Shown here piece after piece: positions 8,052 through 16,757 of a DNA stretch of 64,000 nt; within the stretch, counting starts at the first letter, position 1; each line of letters begins with the position of its first letter. The position numbers and the translations under genes are program-made. The notes under the pieces were generated by a model. The model ran no database searches and was not told where the DNA came from. It worked only from the letters and a program-made list of their open reading frames with translations. Source of the stretch: an uncultured Treponema sp. (GTDB lineage Bacteria > Spirochaetota > Spirochaetia > Treponematales > Treponemataceae); assembly GCA_910584475.1 (NCBI GenBank), contig CAJUBD010000004.1:1-64000 (forward strand), written 5' to 3'.

Positions 8052-9030
8052 AAAAAGGCAGGTTTTGGGAAAAGGACTCGGTGCGTTGATGCGCGATGCA
8101 GAAGACGAAATTGAAGTCGATGTTTCCGTCGAATCTGAAAACTTAAAAAAAGCCCAAGAGGAAAAAACTGAAAAAGCGGAAAAGCGTTCCGTAAAAAAGT
8201 CCAACCTGCCCGCGCAAATTGAAAGCGATGAAAATGGTACGCTTTGGATTGATCCGCATCTTTTAAAGCCGAATCCTCATCAGCCGCGACAAATTTTTGA
8301 CGACGATGCTTTGAACGAGCTCGCCGCTTCGATTCGCGAGCATGGTGTCGTTCAGCCGATTGTAATCGAGGATGCGGGCGATGGCACTTTTTTTATAATC
8401 GCTGGCGAACGCAGAACGCGTGCTTCGATTTTAGCGGAGCAAAAAAAAGTTCCCGTCCAACTTCGAAAATTCAACGATGAAAAAAAATTGGAAATTGCGC
8501 TCATAGAAAACATTCAACGTTCGGATTTGAATCCGATTGAAGAAGCGCAGGCGTATTACAATTTGATGCAGCTCGGCGGTTTGAATCAAGACGAAGTGGC
8601 GAAAAAAGTCGGCAAAGGTCGGCCGACTGTCGCAAACGCGCTAAGGCTTTTGAAACTGCCAGAGGACATGCAAAACTCGTTGATCGTCGGGCAGATTACG
8701 GCGGGACACGCGCGCGCTTTGCTTTCTGTTTTGAATCCAGCCGACCAGCGCGTTCTTTTCAATAGAATTATCGGCGAATCAATTTCAGTGCGCGAAACGG
8801 AAAACACGGCAATACAATTGAATGAAGGAAGCCGCGCCACGATGCCAAAAAATCCCGCCACAATCAAACCAAAGAAAGATGCAGATGTCGCCGCGCTCGA
8901 ACAAAAATTCATAGAAGCCCTAGGAACAAAAGTTCAGATGAAAGGCTCGCTTGAAAAAGGCTCGCTCGTGGTGGAATATTTTAGCCGCGCGGATTTGGAC
9001 AGGCTTTACGAAATTTTTGTCAGGGAATAG
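8044..9030 (+). CDS. parB: ParB-family chromosome partitioning protein
   Basis: A 328-residue ParB/Spo0J protein. It opens with the typical KKRQVLGKGLGALM, has an acidic linker, then the N-terminal CTPase domain with NPHQPRQIFDD and the GERRTRAS box (about 120), then the helix-turn-helix around QDEVAKKVGKGRPTVANALRLL. It binds parS and loads as a sliding clamp. The start is a GTG inside the end of parA, with GGAGG nine bases upstream. No parS site was recognised in the window. Confidence 0.92.
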   Translation: MSKKRQVLGKGLGALMRDAEDEIEVDVSVESENLKKAQEEKTEKAEKRSVKKSNLPAQIESDENGTLWIDPHLLKPNPHQPRQIFDDDALNELAASIREHGVVQPIVIEDAGDGTFFIIAGERRTRASILAEQKKVPVQLRKFNDEKKLEIALIENIQRSDLNPIEEAQAYYNLMQLGGLNQDEVAKKVGKGRPTVANALRLLKLPEDMQNSLIVGQITAGHARALLSVLNPADQRVLFNRIIGESISVRETENTAIQLNEGSRATMPKNPATIKPKKDADVAALEQKFIEALGTKVQMKGSLEKGSLVVEYFSRADLDRLYEIFVRE

Positions 9031-9261
9031 AAGGGAAAAATTCGGTAGCGTTTTTTTAAATTCGTTTGGCTAAAATATCGCCTTGTTTAAACACATGAAA
9101 TCTGATTTGACGCAATTTAATTTTGTTCAATCTAATTTTTTTGCTTGAAAACCAAACATTGTTAAATTTTCAAAGACATAAAAAATTTGTTACAAGAAAT
9201 TTCTCTTGCGTGGTGATTTCGTCGCGTTCAATCACCACACATCGTCGCGCCACTTTTCTTT

Positions 9262-9483
9262 TCACAAACTTCGAATGTATTCGCGCACAAAATGATTGCC
9301 CACTTTCGCGTTCGCCAAAAATTCTCGGAACGAATAAAATTTTTGCCCTGCAGAAAATTCTTGTCCTAGTTGTATGAATTGCCGTCCGTCATTTCCATAA
9401 GTTATCAAAAATTTTTTTCCGTCGTAAGAAAAATCAAATTCGCGTTTTTGTTCAATATAAGATTGAAGTTCATCCGTAGTCAT
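9262..9483 (-). CDS. Small conserved-looking hypothetical protein
   Basis: A 73-residue protein with no recognised domain. It has a beta-type core (FDFSYDGKKFLITYG) and a C-terminal helix ending VREYIRSL; no signal peptide. The reading is supported by a full predicted promoter (TTTACA, 17 bases, TAAAAT) whose -10 ends 6 bases before the ATG. It stands alone between parB and mraY. Function unknown. Confidence 0.6.
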   Translation of the reverse strand: MTTDELQSYIEQKREFDFSYDGKKFLITYGNDGRQFIQLGQEFSAGQKFYSFREFLANAKVGNHFVREYIRSL

Positions 9484-9489
9484 AAAATC

Positions 9490-9518
9490 ATTTTATGCAA
9501 AAACCAAATTTTTGTAAA
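9490..9518 (-). promoter_or_regulatory. Leaderless promoter of the 73-residue gene
   Basis: Minus strand TTTACA (9513-9518) and TAAAAT (9490-9495) with a 17-base spacer; the -10 ends 6 bases before the ATG at 9483. Confidence 0.6.
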
Positions 9519-9669
9519 GGTTCGCAAGTGTCGCAAACCTTCGGTTTGCTTCCGAGTTTTTGTTTGCTATCCGCGCTCGCATTTTTTGCTTGCACAAAAA
9601 CTCGCGCAACAACTCTTCCCTATTCACTTTTTATTGTCAACTGCGGTGCAAGCCGCATACTTGCGACAC

Positions 9670-9698
9670 TTGCCTTATTCGTGCGGATGTGATATAAT
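9670..9698 (+). promoter_or_regulatory. mraY promoter
   Basis: TTGCCT (9670-9675), 17 bases, TATAAT (9693-9698). The predicted leader of about 22 nt includes the GAGGAAAC Shine-Dalgarno, so this transcript has a conventional leader. Confidence 0.6.
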
Positions 9699-9727
9699 TT
9701 TAAAAATTTGAATTTTTTCGAGGAAAC

Positions 9728-10804
9728 ATGCTTTTTTATCTGGGCGATTTTTTAAGACAGAATTTTGATTTTGGACCTTCACGACTTTTGCAATCTTATG
9801 CGGTTTTAATTGTCATCGCGCTTTATTTGGGTTTTTTTTGCTGTTTGAGGCTTTTGCCGAAATTCTACAAATTCCTTCCGCACGATCGCGGGCGAGAATT
9901 CACTTTGACCGCCGAAGCCGCCAAAGGCAAGCCGACCGGCGCGGGCGCGGTTTTCATCACGCTTTTCGCGTTGATTTGTCTTTTGTGCGTACCGCTCACT
10001 TTGCTTGAGGGCGCGACGGTGCTTTTCACTTGGCTTACGATGCTCACTGGATTTTTGGACGATTCAAGCAAAGTTTCATGGGGGGAGTATCTAAAGGGTG
10101 CGCTCGACTTAATCATTAGCCTAGCGTTCAGCGTGATAATTTATCTTTGCCTTGCGAAATTCTCGGAAGACGGCGGCGTCTATTTTTGGCTTCCATTCGT
10201 CACAAGTCCGCTTAAAATTCCGTTTTGGCTTTATGTCATCATTGGAACAATTTTGATTTGGACTTCAATCAACACGACAAATTGCACGGACGGCGTGGAC
10301 GGACTTTCTTCCACTTTGATTCTCGTAGCCTTAATGACGCTGGGACTGATTTTTTATGTCGTGCTAGGTCACATCGACATGGCAAAGTATTTGCTCGTGC
10401 CTCATCTCAAAACTGGAGCCGCTTGGGGAATTATGATTTTCGCGATGGCGGGAATTTTGATGGGATATTTGTGGCACAACGCCTTTCCCAGCAACGTTTT
10501 GATGGGAGACGCAGGAAGCCGTGCGCTCGGTTTTTTCATCGGCGCGTGCGTTCTCGTTTCGGGAAATCCGTTCATTTTGATTGCCACATCTTCGGTCATG
10601 CTCGTAAACGGAGGAACAGGTTTAATCAAAGTCGCGCTTTTGCGTTTTTTCAAAATCAAAATCTTCGCGAACGTGCGCTTCCCCCTCCATGATCATGTCA
10701 GAAAAAATTTAGGATGGTCGCCGACACAAGTTCTCTTGAAATTTTTGATTTTGCAGCTTTTGGTTACGATTTTCACTCTCGGCATTTTCTTCAAAATTCG
10801 TTGA
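9728..10804 (+). CDS. mraY: Phospho-N-acetylmuramoyl-pentapeptide transferase
   Basis: A 358-residue polytopic enzyme of peptidoglycan synthesis that transfers phospho-MurNAc-pentapeptide from UDP to undecaprenyl phosphate (lipid I) at the inner membrane. About ten membrane segments are visible. Family motifs: K-G-K-P-T-G-A-G near 73, GFLDDSSK (catalytic DD, near 110), NCTDGVDGLS, and GDAGSRALGF, then HDH near residue 330. The start ATG has GAGGAAAC upstream. Its last 14 bases overlap the convergent peptidase gene. Confidence 0.93.
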   Translation: MLFYLGDFLRQNFDFGPSRLLQSYAVLIVIALYLGFFCCLRLLPKFYKFLPHDRGREFTLTAEAAKGKPTGAGAVFITLFALICLLCVPLTLLEGATVLFTWLTMLTGFLDDSSKVSWGEYLKGALDLIISLAFSVIIYLCLAKFSEDGGVYFWLPFVTSPLKIPFWLYVIIGTILIWTSINTTNCTDGVDGLSSTLILVALMTLGLIFYVVLGHIDMAKYLLVPHLKTGAAWGIMIFAMAGILMGYLWHNAFPSNVLMGDAGSRALGFFIGACVLVSGNPFILIATSSVMLVNGGTGLIKVALLRFFKIKIFANVRFPLHDHVRKNLGWSPTQVLLKFLILQLLVTIFTLGIFFKIR

Positions 10805-12020
10805 ACAAGACTGCAAGTGTCTGCGCGTCGCGCACCAAATTTTCCATAACGCAAAATTCGTTTGGCATATGCGCCGTATCGCAAAGCGTGCTCCAAACAA
10901 CGCAATCAAATCCTTTGTTGCGAAGTTCCGCGCCGACCGTGCCGCCACCAATTCCAATCGTTCGCGAGCGAATGCCGTGCGCTTTTTTCAAAGCCACGCT
11001 CATTTTTTTTACGACTTGCGAATTCGCACTTGTCGTACGAGACTGCGTTTTTTGCAAAACAGAAATTTTTATTTTTACACCGAATTCGATTTCAGTTTTT
11101 TGCGCGACTTCTTTTACGACTTGCAAAACTTCATCGCAACTGTATTCAGGAATTATGCGGCAGTCAAAATAAAATTCTTCTTTGCCTGGAATTATGTTCA
11201 CGCCGTCAACATTCGCCTTGCGCATTGTCGGCTCAAACGTAGAACAAGGCGGAATGAAAATCGGATTTTTCTTTTTGAATTTTTTGCCGAGCGCATCGTA
11301 CAAAGCCGAAGTGAATTTTGCAGAAGCGAGGCAAGCGTTCTTTCCTTGGTCGGGGCGCGAGCCGTGCGACTGCTTTCCGAAAATCTCGAACTTCAGCCAA
11401 AGCACATTTTTTTCCGCGATTTCAAGCGTTTCGCCTTTTTTGTCGCCGCCGTCAGGAATGATGAACAAATCGTTTTTGCCGAAAAGTTTCTTGTGCTTTT
11501 TCAAAAGGAAGATCATGCCGTGCTTGCTGCCGACTTCTTCGTCTGCCGCAAAAAGCAATTTTACTGTGTGCTCAGGCGCAATTCTGTTTTTGACGAACGA
11601 CCAAGCGGCGGCGAATGCGCTCACCAAACCTTGCTGATTGTCTTCCACGCCGCGCCCGAAAATTTTTCCGTCCTTTTCCACCGTCTGCCACGGATCAGTT
11701 TTCCAAGCGGACAAGTCGCCCGCCGGAACGACATCCAAATGCGCGATTACCCAAATCGAAAAGCCGTCGTTTTTTCCGGGAATGGTCGCTACGAGGTTCG
11801 GGCGGATTTTCGCGCGTACGCGTTCGTCGGGAGAATCGAAGCGGACGAGATTTTCAAAGCCGTGCTCGCGAAGGAATTTTTCCAACGCGAGACATTTTTC
11901 AAGTTCCCCGTCGCCTCCGTTCTCGGGAGCGAGTGCTTTGTGCGAAGTGAGAATTTTTTGCAATGAAATATATTCGCCTTGATTTTCGGCGATAAATTTT
12001 TTCAATGAGTCGGCATCCAT
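10791..12020 (-). CDS. M20-family metallopeptidase / desuccinylase-like hydrolase
   Basis: A 409-residue M20 dizinc hydrolase. Metal ligands fit VIAHLDVVPAGD (His and its supporting Asp), GRGVEDNQQG (bridging Asp) and ADEEVGS (general base Glu and ligand), followed by the dimerisation domain and a closing region with GGG. Related enzymes cleave dipeptides or N-acyl amino acids; the exact substrate cannot be set. No signal peptide, so cytoplasmic. The ATG at 12020 follows GAGGTG by six bases; a GTG three codons earlier overlaps that Shine-Dalgarno. Confidence 0.85.
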   Translation of the reverse strand: MDADSLKKFIAENQGEYISLQKILTSHKALAPENGGDGELEKCLALEKFLREHGFENLVRFDSPDERVRAKIRPNLVATIPGKNDGFSIWVIAHLDVVPAGDLSAWKTDPWQTVEKDGKIFGRGVEDNQQGLVSAFAAAWSFVKNRIAPEHTVKLLFAADEEVGSKHGMIFLLKKHKKLFGKNDLFIIPDGGDKKGETLEIAEKNVLWLKFEIFGKQSHGSRPDQGKNACLASAKFTSALYDALGKKFKKKNPIFIPPCSTFEPTMRKANVDGVNIIPGKEEFYFDCRIIPEYSCDEVLQVVKEVAQKTEIEFGVKIKISVLQKTQSRTTSANSQVVKKMSVALKKAHGIRSRTIGIGGGTVGAELRNKGFDCVVWSTLCDTAHMPNEFCVMENLVRDAQTLAVLFNEF

Positions 12021-12055
12021 AATTTTCACCTCGCTTTAAGATTGAAACTTGAAAT

Positions 12056-13033
12056 TTATTTTTTCAAAAATTTGTTGTAGGCGTCCCAAGTTGTTTCAAG
12101 CAAAGTTTCAATGCCGCTGTGTTCGGCTTTCCAGCCAAGTTTTTTGGCGGCATATTTCGCGCTCGCCACCAAAGTCGCGGGATCGCCGGCACGGCGCTCG
12201 GCATAGTCGGCAGGAATTTCCTTGCCCGTAATTTTTCGCGCCGCGTCAACCATTTCAGTTACGGTCGTTCCTTTTTCGCTGCCCAAATTCACAGTGAGAC
12301 TTTCGTTATTTTTCGCGATATATTCCAAAGCCTTCACATGCGCCACCGCCAAATCCGAAACGTGAATGTAGTCGCGAATGCAAGTACCGTCGCGCGTGTC
12401 GTAATCGTTTCCAAAGATTTTCATTTTCGAGCGCATTCCGCAAGCCACTTCCATTATAATCGGAAGCAAGTTCGCGGGATTTTGTTCAAGGCCGTAGAGA
12501 ACGCCATCCACATCGTAGCCCGCCGCGTTGAAGTAGCGAAGCGAAGCGAATTTGAGGCCGCGCAATTTTTCGTACCACGCCATGAATTCTTCGATTTTGA
12601 GTTTGGTGAATCCGTAATAATTTTCGGGATTTTTCGGATGCGCTTCGTCAATCGGCAAATATTGCGGTTCGCCGAAAACCGCCGCGCTCGAAGAAAAAAC
12701 CATTTTCTTGCAGCCGTGAGTGACCGCGCTGTTCAGGATGTTGAGAGTTCCGTTGATGTTGTTCAAAGAATATTTTTCCGGCTCTACCATTGATTCGCCG
12801 GCAGCCTTGAACGCCGCTAAATGAATGAAAGCATCGAAGCCTTTCGCGAACGTCGCGTCAAGCTGTTCTTTCATCAAAATGTCGCCGTGAATAAAATCGT
12901 TTTCCTTGAAAAGATTCTGGCGCAAGCCGCTTGAAAGATTGTCGAAAACCGTAACGGAGTGACCGCACTTCATCAATTCCTTTACGACATGGCTTCCGAT
13001 GTAGCCCGCTCCGCCGATAACCAAAACTTTCAT
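12056..13033 (-). CDS. galE: UDP-glucose 4-epimerase
   Basis: A 325-residue short-chain dehydrogenase-type epimerase that interconverts UDP-glucose and UDP-galactose with bound NAD. The N-terminal GGAGYIGSHVV binds NAD; SSSAAVFGEP and YGFTK supply the catalytic Ser/Tyr/Lys; RYFNAAGYD and CIRDYIHVSDLA are galE signatures. It could feed galactose released by the downstream beta-galactosidase into metabolism (inference). AAGGAGG lies 7 bases before the ATG. It is preceded by a 229-nt structured leader. Confidence 0.93.
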   Translation of the reverse strand: MKVLVIGGAGYIGSHVVKELMKCGHSVTVFDNLSSGLRQNLFKENDFIHGDILMKEQLDATFAKGFDAFIHLAAFKAAGESMVEPEKYSLNNINGTLNILNSAVTHGCKKMVFSSSAAVFGEPQYLPIDEAHPKNPENYYGFTKLKIEEFMAWYEKLRGLKFASLRYFNAAGYDVDGVLYGLEQNPANLLPIIMEVACGMRSKMKIFGNDYDTRDGTCIRDYIHVSDLAVAHVKALEYIAKNNESLTVNLGSEKGTTVTEMVDAARKITGKEIPADYAERRAGDPATLVASAKYAAKKLGWKAEHSGIETLLETTWDAYNKFLKK

Positions 13034-13262
13034 ATTTGCCTCCTTGAAAAAAAATCAAAAGCGATTTTTGAAAATCGCGGTGAATTTTTTAGTGCTTTCG
13101 CAATGCAATGAGAAAGCACAGTAAATAACGAAGTTTGCAACGCAAACTTTGAAGATGAAAGTTGCGACAATATTTCTGACGTAAATTTCATCATTCTTCT
13201 TGGAAATTTTGTGAAAAATTTTTGTGCCGAATTGCTGAACGCGAAGAAAAATTTTTTCGACA
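13034..13262 (-). repeat. Structured element forming the galE leader
   Basis: Minus strand order: P1 (GATGAAA/TTTCATC), P2 (AAAGTTTGC-gtt-GCAAACTTT), linker TTATTTACTG, P3 (GTGCTTTC/GAAAGCAC), P4 outer AT-rich stem with inner GCGATTTT/AAAATCGC, then AAGGAGG and the ATG. An ORF of 54 codons (13030-13194) runs through it and ends in an ATGA overlap with galE. Confidence 0.6.
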
Positions 13263-13268
13263 TATTTT

Positions 13269-13297
13269 ATTATAACTCAAAGTGGAAAAGAATTCAA
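13269..13297 (-). promoter_or_regulatory. galE promoter
   Basis: Minus strand TTGAAT (13292-13297), 17 bases, TATAAT (13269-13274). The predicted transcript starts near 13262 and contains the whole structured leader. Confidence 0.65.
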
Positions 13298-13328
13298 TTG
13301 AAAAATAGATAAAAGAAAAATTGAAATT

Positions 13329-13355
13329 AAAAAAACGCTCCGCCGAAGCGGAGCG
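13329..13355 (-). terminator. Rho-independent terminator of the lipoprotein gene
   Basis: CGCTCCGC-ttcg-GCGGAGCG, an 8-bp GC-rich stem with a UUCG tetraloop, followed by seven T on the minus strand, 50 bases after the lipoprotein stop codon. Confidence 0.85.
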
Positions 13356-13404
13356 AATGAAAAGAAATGCGAAGCAATCGTAAGCATCGCATTTTTATTA
13401 GTGA

Positions 13405-14128
13405 CTAGTCTTTATAAAATGTCGCAGGAAGACCTTGCATATACCATGTAAGTTCATTTCCTTTAACGTCGAAAGTTCCCATTGGCATATTAGCAAGAGA
13501 GAAAGTTCCAGAACCAGAGCTGTAAGAATATTCGAAATTTTGTGTACTTCCATTGGTAACATAATCAACGGAACTTCCAGAAAACTTCAAAGTTATCTTG
13601 TTATTAGAAGAAGTCCAAGACGTGCCACTTAACGAACTGCTTCCACCTGAACTGCTTCCGCTTGAACTTCCGCCACTGCCGCCTCCATTATAACTTGGAT
13701 ATTGGCAATTTACCGTAACGCTTGCGGATGCTGAAGTGCTGTATCCGTTGCCAACGGTATAAACTGTGTAAGTGTATTTTCCAGGATTTTTCCATGTATC
13801 AGTTAAACTATGAGATTCAAAAGTACTCAAACTGCCTGATTTAATTTTATAAACTTCGTCAGATCCGTCTTGTCTGCATACGACAAGATATTCGGCAGGG
13901 TCAGCGGAGTCGTAAAACCACTCTAGAGAAACGCTCCAACGCGAACCATCATAGTCAATACGATAGCTCACATTTGCTGTCAAATCCGAAACCGATTTTT
14001 CCGACGGCTTCTCCATTTCAAAATCATTTTTGCAACTTGCAAAAACCAGCACAGCGAACAAAATCGCTAGTTTAAATACCCCCCCCCATAGACACTTTTA
14101 TGCGGGGTTTGTTTTTGAAACTTTTCAT
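13405..14128 (-). CDS. Lipoprotein, out of frame at a G9 tract
   Basis: The open frame from 14061 begins inside a signal peptide (...LFAVLVFASC-KND), with lipobox FASC, but lacks a start. A perfect start exists at 14128: AGGAGG, six bases, ATG-AAA-AGT. That frame runs into nine G (14079-14087) and then a stop. With eight or eleven G the two join to a lipoprotein of about 240 residues beginning MKSFKNK. The mature part has a fibronectin-like region (about 30-120), a Gly/Ser linker and a C-terminal beta domain ending in WYMQGLPATFYKD. Function unknown. Either a phase-variable gene caught OFF or an indel error. Confidence 0.7.
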
Positions 14129-14214
14129 AAGTTCCTCCTAATTTTTTCCGTAAAATACGGATTTTAAAATTATATCACGCAACGCTATTTTTTTCAAGTC
14201 AAATTAAAGATTTA

Positions 14215-14460
14215 AAATTGTCGCTGAAATAGTGCGCAAGCCTTGCGGCTTGCTAACGAGTTTTTTGCCTTGTTTTTTCTGCGAAAAGCCGCTTGTTCGC
14301 CGTCATCTCGAGTTTGCTGCACAAACTCGTTTGTTTTTCATTGTCGGGCTTGACCCGACAATCTATTTTGTACTTGTTCGCAACGCAAAAAGTTACTAAC
14401 GCGGACGAATTAAGCGTCCTCAAAATTGAAGTTTTTTTCACTGTTAAAGATTAATGAAAG
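14215..14460 (+). repeat. Structured element with palindromic module, no gene downstream
   Basis: Plus strand: P2 (GAGTTT-gctgcac-AAACTC), the palindrome ATTGTCGGG-cttga-CCCGACAAT (14340-14362), the GTACTTG linker, then a decayed P3/P4. It lies between the start of the lipoprotein and the end of the Na/Pi transporter gene, so it is not a leader for any plus-strand gene. It fills most of the gap 14129-14497. Confidence 0.55.
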
Positions 14461-14497
14461 ATTTTTTAGACTTTGTTTGCGAGCCTCAGATTCGATA

Positions 14498-16159
14498 TCA
14501 AACTGTTTGTCCGAGCGCCTCTGCGATTCCGAACGCCCTGTCGCCGATTTTTTCGATTTGTCGAACAAGGTCGATGTAAAGCAATTCCGATTTTACATCC
14601 GCGCCTTTTTCCAAACGCTTTCGAGCAATCCTTTTTAGATTCTTCCTGAACAAGTCGATTTGGTCTTCAAGTTCCTTCGCCATTTCAAGCTTTTCTGCGT
14701 CTAAATGTTTATTGATATTGATGTGAATGAATTGCAAAAATTGTCGAACGAGTTCGACGTAAGGAATAAGGCGGTCGGTGTCCTCGATTTCAAATTGCAT
14801 ATTCTTTTCGATGGAACGTTTGAGCAAAAGTCCTATGCTCAGGCATTCGTCGGTCATGCTTTCCAGTTCGCCGATAATCGAAAGCATAATCGAAAGATTG
14901 TTGAGCTGCTTTTCGTTTACGGCGAGATGCTCAATGTGGACGATGTATCGCGAAAGTTGCTCGTGCATTTGGTCGGCATAATTTTCCGCTCGCTCGATTT
15001 GTTCGAGATGCTCGTCTATGAATTTTTGGTCGCGCTTTTGCAAGCCGATTTGAATTTTGTCGAACATTTCCGTCGCCAAATCCGCGAGGTTCGCGATTTC
15101 CTTTTCTGCGCGAACGATGTACGCGCCGACATTTTCTTTTCCCAGTGCGCTTTCCACATAGTCGAGTCTGTAAAAACTGTTTTTGTCTTTGGCATTTTCC
15201 TTGATGAGTTTTTCAGAAATCCTTACGATTTGATCTGTGAAAGGCAGGAACAAAATCGTGGAAATCGTTTTAAACGCCGTATGCAAAATTGAAATTTTAA
15301 TCGCGATGTTCGCATTCTTCGGCGTGAGAAATTCCACGAGCGAAAGGAACGGATGGAAAAAAATCAAAGCGACGATCGTTCCTGTGACATTAAACAAAAC
15401 GTGAATCAAAGCCGCACGCTTTGCGTTCGTGTTTGCATTGAACGAGGCGAGAATTGCGTCCACCGTAGAACCTATTCCGCTTCCGAGCGTCAATGCCGCC
15501 GCGAATTCCCAATTTACGATTCCGTTGTATGCGAGCGTGATGACAATTGCGCTGAATGCGCTCGAAGAATGCATAGTAGCCGTGACGAGGATGCCGACTA
15601 TAAAAGCCAACAATGCGGAAAACCCGCCTAAGCCTTGCATTTGAGAAAACCATTTGAATCGCGCCAACTGTTCTGGCTTGAGCGAAAGTGCTCCGCTGAG
15701 CATTTCAAGTCCGATAAAAAGCAGTCCGAATCCCATCAAGGCTTCGCCGATGTTTTTGTTGAGATTGCGTTTCGTAAGCGTGAGAAAAAATCCGATTCCG
15801 AAAATAGGAAACGCGAAACTTGAGATTTTGAAATTGAATCCGAAAATAGAAACAATCCATGCTGTAACCGTCGTGCCGATATTCGCGCCGAAAATCACTC
15901 CCACGGATTGCTTGAGCGTCATAAGACCGGCGTTCACGAAAGTTACGACCATCACGGTTGTAGCACCCGATGATTGGATTATCATCGTAATAAAAGCGCC
16001 GGTAAGCAAAGCTTTGAAGCGGTTGCCTGTCATGGCAGAAAGCGCACGCTGAAGTTTTTCGCCCGCGCTCTTTTGAACGCCGTCGCTCATCAATTTCATT
16101 CCATACAAAAGAAATGCGAGACTTCCCATTAGTTGAAGCAAAACCGCGACAAAATGCAT
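14498..16159 (-). CDS. Na/Pi cotransporter family protein with PhoU-like tail
   Basis: A 553-residue membrane protein. The N-terminal half contains two Na/Pi-cotransporter repeats, with QSSGATTVMVVTFVNAG and GANIGTTVTAW in the first and HSSSAFSAIVITLA and GSGIGSTVDAI in the second. The C-terminal ~200 residues are helical and PhoU-like, with Glu/Asp-rich heptads. It probably moves phosphate with sodium. The ATG at 16159 (MHFVAVLL) is chosen because TTGAAA-N17-TACAAT ends 6 bases before it; a longer start at 16294 would include the promoter and has no support. Confidence 0.88.
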   Translation of the reverse strand: MHFVAVLLQLMGSLAFLLYGMKLMSDGVQKSAGEKLQRALSAMTGNRFKALLTGAFITMIIQSSGATTVMVVTFVNAGLMTLKQSVGVIFGANIGTTVTAWIVSIFGFNFKISSFAFPIFGIGFFLTLTKRNLNKNIGEALMGFGLLFIGLEMLSGALSLKPEQLARFKWFSQMQGLGGFSALLAFIVGILVTATMHSSSAFSAIVITLAYNGIVNWEFAAALTLGSGIGSTVDAILASFNANTNAKRAALIHVLFNVTGTIVALIFFHPFLSLVEFLTPKNANIAIKISILHTAFKTISTILFLPFTDQIVRISEKLIKENAKDKNSFYRLDYVESALGKENVGAYIVRAEKEIANLADLATEMFDKIQIGLQKRDQKFIDEHLEQIERAENYADQMHEQLSRYIVHIEHLAVNEKQLNNLSIMLSIIGELESMTDECLSIGLLLKRSIEKNMQFEIEDTDRLIPYVELVRQFLQFIHININKHLDAEKLEMAKELEDQIDLFRKNLKRIARKRLEKGADVKSELLYIDLVRQIEKIGDRAFGIAEALGQTV

Positions 16160-16165
16160 AAAAGA

Positions 16166-16194
16166 ATTGTAGCAAAAAGGCAATTTTTTTTCAA
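16166..16194 (-). promoter_or_regulatory. Leaderless promoter of the Na/Pi transporter gene
   Basis: Minus strand TTGAAA (16189-16194), 17 bases, TACAAT (16166-16171), then 6 bases and the ATG. No Shine-Dalgarno. Confidence 0.7.
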
Positions 16195-16375
16195 GGGTAA
16201 CAAAAAGCATCTTGACGATATGAGAAAAGCTTAACGTTGTGCAAGAAGCAAGATTTAAAATCCGCGCAAAATGCTGTCGTTGCATTTGCGACACAAACTG
16301 CCTTCTCTGCTTGCAATTTAAAATTTAAATAAGACGAGGAAGAAGGATCATAGCAAAATCAAGATGCTGTTTCAT

Positions 16376-16757
16376 CGCGCGACTTGGGTATACGTTGCTT
16401 CGCGCCGTTTGCGTAAGAGGAAATTATCTAACTCGTTGCTTTCGCGGCGTTTGCGTAAGAGGAAATTGTTTGACTCGTCGCTTTCGCGACTTGGGCATAC
16501 GTCGCTTCGCGCCGTTTGCCTATGAGAAGTTTATTTGACTCGTCGCTTTCGCGACTTGGGCATACGCCGTTTCGCGCCGTTTGCCTGTAGGAAGTTATTT
16601 AACTCGTCGCTTTCGCGACTTGGGCATACGCCGCTTCGCGCCGTTTGCCTAGAGGAAGTTATTCAACTCGTCGCTTTCGCGACTTGGGCATACGCCGTTG
16701 CCGGCGTTTGCCTATGAGAAGTTTATTTGACTCGTCGCTCGCGCGACTTGGGCATAA
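16376..16757. repeat. Tandem repeat array derived from the recG 3' end
   Basis: About six imperfect units of 63-66 bp; the shared GACTTGGGCATACG motif begins near 16384, 16491, 16557, 16620, 16684 and 16748, so the first spacing is irregular. The last unit (in plus coordinates) is the terminal coding sequence of recG itself, encoding AYAQVARATSQINFS. The other units lie beyond the stop codon and repeat the same ~15 codons with drift, out of any long ORF. It fills much of the gap 16160-16711. Confidence 0.8.

Noticed and set aside
7266..9030. A parS site near parAB
   Set aside because: No TGTTTCACGTGAAACA-like palindrome was found; only a GTGAAACA half-site near 20050 was seen, without its partner half.
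10869..11966. Long plus-strand ORF of 365 codons opposite the M20 peptidase
   Set aside because: It is the complementary shadow of a clearly conserved metallopeptidase and its translation (Arg/Phe-rich) matches no family.
13030..13194. 54-codon ORF overlapping the galE start as a real gene
   Set aside because: It spans every stem of the structured leader and its start has only a weak AAGAAG upstream; the ATGA overlap may be coincidence.
16376..16757. Direct repeats as a possible CRISPR array
   Set aside because: Units are contiguous and the whole 63-66-bp period is conserved, with no unique spacers; the repeat derives from the recG coding end and no cas genes are near.
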